From: Gammaproteobacteria bacterium
GTDB lineage: Bacteria; Pseudomonadota; Gammaproteobacteria; Steroidobacterales; Woeseiaceae
Assembly (NCBI GenBank): GCA_029881015.1
Contig: JAOUNK010000065.1
Location: forward strand, 1-11,885
DNA length: 11,885 bases
Reading direction: 5' to 3'
This document shows, one piece after another, positions 8,065 through 11,885 of the stretch. The notes under the pieces are model-generated. The model saw only the letters and a program-made list of their open reading frames with translations. It made no database searches and was not told where the DNA came from. Position 1 is the stretch's first letter; the number at the start of each line of letters is the position of its first letter. The position numbers were made by a program, and so were the translations under genes.

Positions 8065-8089
8065 CAGTTGCTTTCGCAACCAAGCGGCT
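8057..8089 (-). other. two-part stem-loop capped by a GAAA tetraloop, after the lipoprotein genes
   Basis: Minus strand: AGCCGC pairs with GCGGCT (outer 6 pairs). A small internal loop (CAA against ATCA) follows, then GTTGC pairs with GCAAC around GAAA, a stable GNRA tetraloop. It begins 7 bases after the LEA lipoprotein stop and overlaps the -35 region of the candidate gltB promoter. No run of T follows, so it is not a standard intrinsic terminator. It may protect the 3' end of the lipoprotein mRNA or cause partial termination; both are inference. Confidence 0.4.
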
Positions 8090-8095
8090 GCGACG

Positions 8096-8581
8096 TCAGC
8101 GGGCCGCTGAGTTCAGCCGGATGGTACCGAGCGTGCGATAGGGGATCGGCGGCGTGAAGGGAATGTCGACGCCGAGCTGGCCCTCGAGCTGATAAGGAAC
8201 CTCCCCTCGCGTGCTGTCGCGCACGATGGACAGGAGCTGGGGCGCGGTCGACAGCAGGTCCAGCTCGATCGTAAGCGCGAACTGCGCATCGCCGCTGGCC
8301 GGCACTGAGATATCGCTGGGCGTCCTGCCGCTCGCAAAGCGTTCCCCGTCAAGCCGCAGGCCGTAGCTCAGGTGGTTGATCGGCAGCGTAAACGGGTTCG
8401 GATTGTGGATATCGAACGACAGCAAGAAGGTCTGGTTGTTGAAGCCGAGCCCCATCACCTGCACATCGCGCAGCTTGACCTCAGGCTGGCTGATAATGTT
8501 TTCCGGCAGTGACGCACAGCCTGCCAGCAGCAGCATCGTGCCCGCCAGTGCGGCCAGTGCCAATCGTTTACTTGATCTCAT
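8096..8581 (-). CDS. LEA type 2 (WHy-domain-like) outer-membrane lipoprotein
   Basis: The protein has 161 residues from ATG 8581..8579, preceded by GGGGAG at 9 bases. An upstream in-frame start at 8668 is less likely because it would put 29 extra residues before the signal peptide. The signal (residues 1-21, basic MRSSKR then a hydrophobic core) ends in the lipobox LLAGC, with Cys22 the lipidated residue. Ala at +2 predicts the outer membrane. The mature part has the LEA_2/WHy beta-sandwich pattern: PEVKLRDVQVMGLGF, then LSFDIHNPNPFTLPIN (the NPN signature), a conserved LDGERFASG, and alternating strands to a PIPYRTLGTIRL end. Bacterial members are small lipoproteins of unknown job; plant relatives act in desiccation and stress. 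It overlaps the upstream lipoprotein gene by 14 bases, which suggests coupled translation and a shared envelope role. Confidence 0.85.
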   Translation of the reverse strand: MRSSKRLALAALAGTMLLLAGCASLPENIISQPEVKLRDVQVMGLGFNNQTFLLSFDIHNPNPFTLPINHLSYGLRLDGERFASGRTPSDISVPASGDAQFALTIELDLLSTAPQLLSIVRDSTRGEVPYQLEGQLGVDIPFTPPIPYRTLGTIRLNSAAR

Positions 8582-9029
8582 CACCCAGTTCTCCCCAACG
8601 CGCAGCAAGTAGCTGCCAGTCATCGCCGTCCTTCTCGAGCTCCAGCTCGAAACGATAGGCGTCCGCACTGAAGCCCAATACCCCGTCGTTCGTGCCGGCC
8701 ATGCCGACGGTCATGACGAGCTTCGCCGCCGTATCACCATACACCGTGATCTCCTCGACGTTCGGCAGCAGCGCAATTTTGTTTTGCCTCAGGAAGTAGA
8801 CGCGCAGCAGGTTCTCAATGTCACCGCGCTTGTTGCCGCGGGCGTCGGCGTAGGACGTCGAGATCATGTCGACCAGGCTGCGGCGCTCTTTGCTCTCGGC
8901 GGCCTCGACCCCGGCGGCAACCCAGGCGCGCAACTCTTCCTCGGGTTCGGAGGGCGGCTCACCGCAGGCCGCCAGCGTCATCAGGATGACACCAAGTGTG
9001 CACAGCGTTCGCGTGAGCCGATTCATCAT
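8568..9029 (-). CDS. small lipoprotein with an NTF2-like pattern
   Basis: This gene encodes 153 residues from ATG 9029..9027; a second ATG follows at once. The signal peptide (residues 1-21) ends in the lipobox TLAAC, with Cys22 the expected lipid anchor, followed by an acidic linker GEPPSEPEEEL. The rest looks like a small alpha+beta cone fold of the NTF2/SnoaL type. A helix (LRAWVAAGVEAAESKERRSLVDMIS) is followed by a tyrosine-aspartate turn (SYADARG), another helix, and three or four beta strands (VEEITVYGDTAAKLVMTVG, YRFELELEKDGDDWQLLAARW). That fold call is by pattern only; no catalytic residues can be assigned. No clear Shine-Dalgarno was found. Its end overlaps the LEA lipoprotein gene, and it is divergent from the DUF924 gene across 103 bases. 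Confidence 0.8.
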   Translation of the reverse strand: MMNRLTRTLCTLGVILMTLAACGEPPSEPEEELRAWVAAGVEAAESKERRSLVDMISTSYADARGNKRGDIENLLRVYFLRQNKIALLPNVEEITVYGDTAAKLVMTVGMAGTNDGVLGFSADAYRFELELEKDGDDWQLLAARWGELGDEIK

Positions 9030-9132
9030 CTGCTAAAGTCTAAGCCAAGCACCGGCCCCAAATGGTCGAACACGCCCAAATTGTGACCGAGTTCGCACTT
9101 TGGCAAGGCAAGTCTCAACAGAGAACACGACG

Positions 9133-9795
9133 ATGTCCGTAAAACTGCTCAGTGAAAGCAAGGGTTCCACGATCACCGACGACGACCAGGCGCGCATCGA
9201 GGCCGTCCTCGCCTTCTGGTTCAAGGAGCAGGCGCTGTCGGCACCGCAGATCGACCGCCGCATGGATATCTGGTTCGGTGAGGACCCGGTGTTCGACCAC
9301 GAGATAGAGAAGACGTTTTCGCAGGACATCGCGCTCGCGAGCGACGGCAAGCTGGACCATTGGGCGGTTGAACCTCGCGGCCGTCTGGCCCTGATCATTC
9401 TCATCGACCAGTTTCGACGCAACATCTACCGCAATACCGCGAAAGCGTTTTCGAAAGACAAGCTGGCCCTCAAGTTGTGTGTCGAGGGCGCCATGGAGAA
9501 AAAGGACAGGGGCCTGACGCCGATCCAGCGCGTCTTCTTCTACATGCCGCTGCAACACGCCGAGTCTGCCAAGGTGCAGGCGAAGGCGGTCGAACTCTAC
9601 AACCGCCTGGCCGAGTCCGTGTCACCGACCTACCGGGAGACCTTCCTGACGGTGGCGCAGTTCGCCGAGCTGCACAAGGACATCATCGACCAGTTCGGAC
9701 GCTTCCCGCATCGCAACGCCCTGCTCGGGCGCAAGAACACGGCAGAGGAAGACGAATACCTCGCCGGAGAAAGCCCCGACTTCGGCCAGGGCTAG
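9133..9795 (+). CDS. DUF924 family protein
   Basis: The protein has 220 residues from ATG 9133, without a signal peptide or membrane segment, so cytoplasmic. Family hallmarks are clear in order: VLAFWFKEQ near the N-terminus, DIWFGEDPVFDHEI, and the strongly conserved DQFRRNIYRNTAKAF (about residues 96-110). FFYMPLQHAES and a C-terminal DQFGRFPHRNALLGR complete the set. DUF924 proteins are mainly helical with a TPR-like fold; their function is not established. The frame is open to a TTG at 9100, but the ATG fits family starts better. The ribosome binding site is weak. The gene stands alone: divergent from the lipoprotein pair and convergent with the MATE gene, whose stop it overlaps within CTAG. 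Confidence 0.92.
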   Translation: MSVKLLSESKGSTITDDDQARIEAVLAFWFKEQALSAPQIDRRMDIWFGEDPVFDHEIEKTFSQDIALASDGKLDHWAVEPRGRLALIILIDQFRRNIYRNTAKAFSKDKLALKLCVEGAMEKKDRGLTPIQRVFFYMPLQHAESAKVQAKAVELYNRLAESVSPTYRETFLTVAQFAELHKDIIDQFGRFPHRNALLGRKNTAEEDEYLAGESPDFGQG

Positions 9796-11132
9796 GTACG
9801 CGACAGGCGGTTATAGCGCCAGCTCAGGAAGATCGCCGCCAGGCCGAGGCCGGCGATGAAAGCCGCCCAGATCTGGTTCGCGGGCAGGCGATAAGTGATC
9901 GCGGCCATGTAGCCGAGCGGGAAGGCCACCACCCAGTACGAAAAGATATTGATTACCATCGGGAATGCCGTGTCCTTGTAGGCGCGCAGCGCCGATGCGG
10001 CGCCGATCTGAATGCCATCCGCGACCTGAAAGATCGCCGCCACGAACATCAGGCTCATCGCGATACCGGTCACGACCGGGTCGTCCGTGTACAGCGTCAC
10101 GATGAAGTCGCCGAACAACAACAGCACCAGGGCAGAGATGGCCATGAACGCGGCGCACATGCCGATGCCCGCGAAACCTGCGACGCGCGCATGCACGGGG
10201 CGGCCCGCGCCCAGCATGTGACCGACCTGCACGGTTGTCGCCGAACTCAGGGCGAGCGGGATCATGAACATCGCAGACGCATAGCTCAGCGCGATCTGGT
10301 GCGCCGCCGTAATTTCGGCGCCGCGCGTGCCGACCAGAATCGAGATCGCGGAGAACAGCCCGACTTCCGCCGTGATCGTTATCGATATCGGCACGCCGAG
10401 AACGATGATCTCGCGGAACAGCGCCGGCCGGATCTGCCCGAGGCGGGTGAATACCTTCAGGTCCCGCAGGCGCGGGCTGAGGGTCATGTAGGAACCCAGT
10501 GCGATCGCGACGATCCACATGGTAATGGCGCTTGCGTAGCCACAACCCTCCGCGCCCAGCGCCGGCGCACCGAAATGCCCGAACATGAGCACGTAGTTGA
10601 GGAACACGTTGCAGATGAGCGAGAAGACCGACGTGAACATGATCGGCCGCGTGTAGCCAACCCCTTCGGTCGTGAATCTCAGGGCCAGGAAAATGAAGAT
10701 TCCCGGGGCACCGAGCAGCACCGCCCTCGCGTAATCCAGTGTGAGATCCCGGAACCCGGCATCGATGCTCATGATCTCGAGCACGGTGTGCATGAGCGAG
10801 CGGCCGGCGACGACCACGATGATCCCGAGCACGAGGCCGAGGTACATCCCGTGTCTCGTGTAGCGACCGACTTTTCTCGTTTCCCCGGCACCGTAGAGAC
10901 GGGCGATGATCGGCGAGATCGCCATCAGGATGCCGAGGCAGGCCGTGAAATTGAGCATCCAGATGCTGTTACCCACGGCAACCGCGGCCAGCGACGACGC
11001 GCCAAGTCGACCCGACATCAACGTGTCGGCAAGCCCCATACCGGCGACGGCGAGATAGTTGATGATCAGCGGTCCGCCGAGGACCATGATCGACCTGGCC
11101 TGGGTCCGCCAGAGTTCCGGGGAGGCTGGCAT
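9792..11132 (-). CDS. MATE family multidrug/cation efflux transporter
   Basis: This is a 446-residue inner-membrane protein with about 12 hydrophobic segments in two six-helix halves, the usual MATE size and layout. The first segment carries GLADTLMSGRLG (about residues 33-44), the common MATE helix-1 signature. Members of the family expel cationic or aromatic drugs and dyes in exchange for sodium or protons; the substrate here cannot be read from the sequence. The NorM-like subgroup is most probable, but DinF-like members cannot be excluded. No good Shine-Dalgarno precedes the ATG. A perfect inverted repeat ends 8 bases upstream, so a repressor bound there could block both transcription and start-site access. 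The gene converges on DUF924 and diverges from the thiolase. Confidence 0.93.
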   Translation of the reverse strand: MPASPELWRTQARSIMVLGGPLIINYLAVAGMGLADTLMSGRLGASSLAAVAVGNSIWMLNFTACLGILMAISPIIARLYGAGETRKVGRYTRHGMYLGLVLGIIVVVAGRSLMHTVLEIMSIDAGFRDLTLDYARAVLLGAPGIFIFLALRFTTEGVGYTRPIMFTSVFSLICNVFLNYVLMFGHFGAPALGAEGCGYASAITMWIVAIALGSYMTLSPRLRDLKVFTRLGQIRPALFREIIVLGVPISITITAEVGLFSAISILVGTRGAEITAAHQIALSYASAMFMIPLALSSATTVQVGHMLGAGRPVHARVAGFAGIGMCAAFMAISALVLLLFGDFIVTLYTDDPVVTGIAMSLMFVAAIFQVADGIQIGAASALRAYKDTAFPMVINIFSYWVVAFPLGYMAAITYRLPANQIWAAFIAGLGLAAIFLSWRYNRLSRT

Positions 11133-11140
11133 GCGCGTAT

Positions 11141-11157
11141 CTTAACCTACGGTTAAG
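11141..11157. promoter_or_regulatory. perfect inverted repeat, candidate operator between the MATE and thiolase genes
   Basis: CTTAACC-TAC-GGTTAAG has two 7-base arms with no mismatch around a 3-base spacer. It sits in the 87-base divergent gap, 8 bases from the MATE start and 62 bases from the thiolase start. Its length and symmetry suit a dimeric TetR- or MarR-type regulator. No run of T follows on either strand, so a terminator is unlikely. No regulator gene is in the window, so the binding protein is unknown. Confidence 0.45.
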
Positions 11158-11219
11158 TCCTTGAATGGTGTAAAGTTGCGTCGCGCCTTGCGTAAGCAAT
11201 TGGACTGGAGATCTCAAGT

Positions 11220-11885
11220 ATGTTGCATGACGGACGAGCCGTTCGGGTTGCCATTGTCGGCGGATCGCGAATTCCTTTTTGCCGGTCGAACTCCGTGTAT
11301 CGGCATTGCTCAAACCAGGACCTGATGACGGCCGCCATGAACGGTCTCATCGGTAAACTCGACCTCAGGGGCCAGACCCTCGGCGAAGTGGCGCTCGGCG
11401 CCGTCATCAAGCATTCAAGGGACTGGAATCTCGCACGCGAGTGCGTCCTCGAGTCCCAGCTCTCGAACCGCACGCCGGCCGTCGACATGCAGCGCGCCTG
11501 CGGCACGAGCCTCGAGGCGGCCATCATGATCGCCAACAAGATTGCGCTCGGCCAGATCGAGGCCGGTCTCGCCGGCGGCACCGATACCGTGAGCGATGCA
11601 CCGATCGTCTACTCGGACCCCTACCGCCGGATGCTGCTCGACATGCATGCGGCGCGCTCGACGCTCGACCGGATCAAACCGATATTCCGGTTTCGCCCCG
11701 GCTTTCTGAAGCCCGCCTTCCCCGGTGTAACCGAACCGCGCACCGGCCTGTCGATGGGTGAGAGTTGCGAGATCACGGCCAAGCAGTGGGACGTACAACG
11801 TGAGCACCAGGACCAGCTCGCGCTCGCCAGTCACGTGAAGGCGGCCGCGGCCTACGACGAAGGTTTCTACGACGACCTCGTCGTA
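11220..11885 (+). CDS. thiolase (acetyl-CoA acyltransferase, FadI-like), N-terminal half, cut by window end
   Basis: ATG 11220, with GGAG at 9 bases, opens 222 codons to the edge; full-length relatives have about 430. Thiolases cleave 3-ketoacyl-CoA in the last step of beta-oxidation or run the reverse condensation. The start RVAIVGGSRIPF is the usual thiolase opening. Cys94 in QRACGTSLEA is the acyl-accepting nucleophile, and AGLAGGTDTVSDAPI follows as in the family. The later TGLSMGESCEITAKQW and REHQDQLALASH stretches line up best with E. coli FadI (TGLRMGDTAEQMAK, REQQDALAHRSH), including the longer loop region between them. FadI rather than FadA type is therefore the better call. The His and second Cys of the active site lie beyond the window. 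Whether a FadJ partner follows cannot be seen. Confidence 0.92.
   Translation, partial: MLHDGRAVRVAIVGGSRIPFCRSNSVYRHCSNQDLMTAAMNGLIGKLDLRGQTLGEVALGAVIKHSRDWNLARECVLESQLSNRTPAVDMQRACGTSLEAAIMIANKIALGQIEAGLAGGTDTVSDAPIVYSDPYRRMLLDMHAARSTLDRIKPIFRFRPGFLKPAFPGVTEPRTGLSMGESCEITAKQWDVQREHQDQLALASHVKAAAAYDEGFYDDLVV

Noticed and set aside
8057..8089. Intrinsic terminator after the lipoprotein genes
   Set aside because: The stem-loop is real but no T-run follows it on the minus strand, so it was listed as a stem-loop only.
9477..11156. 559-codon plus-strand open frame opposite the MATE gene
   Set aside because: It is an antisense shadow: a charged, His/Arg/Asp-rich, low-complexity translation, while the minus strand encodes a clear 12-helix transporter.

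Overview
The window looks like about 12 kb of a GC-rich bacterial chromosome, most likely from a gammaproteobacterium. Reasons: GltB and GltD closely resemble the E. coli type, a FadI-like thiolase is present, and the integrase is of the integron (IntI) type common in environmental Gammaproteobacteria. I cannot name the genus. No tRNA, rRNA, CRISPR array or insertion sequence was recognised. No gene-free stretch exceeds 300 bases.

Left end (1-1105): the proximal end of a chromosomal integron. A cassette gene on the minus strand begins at 93 and runs off the window. A GTTAGGC recombination core (minus strand, 97-103) lies 3 bases before its start codon. An attI-like segment follows, then the integron integrase gene on the plus strand from a GTG at 237. 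This is the classic divergent intI/attI/cassette layout. The integrase is broken: compared with class 1 IntI about 88 bases are missing near 902-919, and this shifts the frame between catalytic box I and box II.

Middle (1102-9029, all minus strand). Reading in the direction of transcription: an NTF2-like lipoprotein gene overlaps a LEA-type lipoprotein gene. Then come gltB and gltD (glutamate synthase large and small subunits, joined by a TAATG overlap), a GFA/CENP-V family zinc protein, and a DUF2867-like protein. The last four are packed tightly enough to be one transcript. GltB releases ammonia from glutamine and builds glutamate on 2-oxoglutarate; GltD supplies electrons from NADPH. A fair -10 box and a GNRA-capped stem-loop lie between the lipoprotein pair and gltB.

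Right end (9133-11885): a DUF924 gene (+) converges on a MATE-family multidrug/cation exporter (-). The exporter is divergent from a FadI-like thiolase (+) that is cut by the window end. A perfect 17-base inverted repeat (7-base arms, 3-base spacer) in the 87-base MATE/thiolase gap is a candidate operator.

The most noteworthy item is the integron boundary with an inactivated integrase: a cassette array that may continue to the left but whose own integrase can no longer move it. I found no convincing new multi-gene system.
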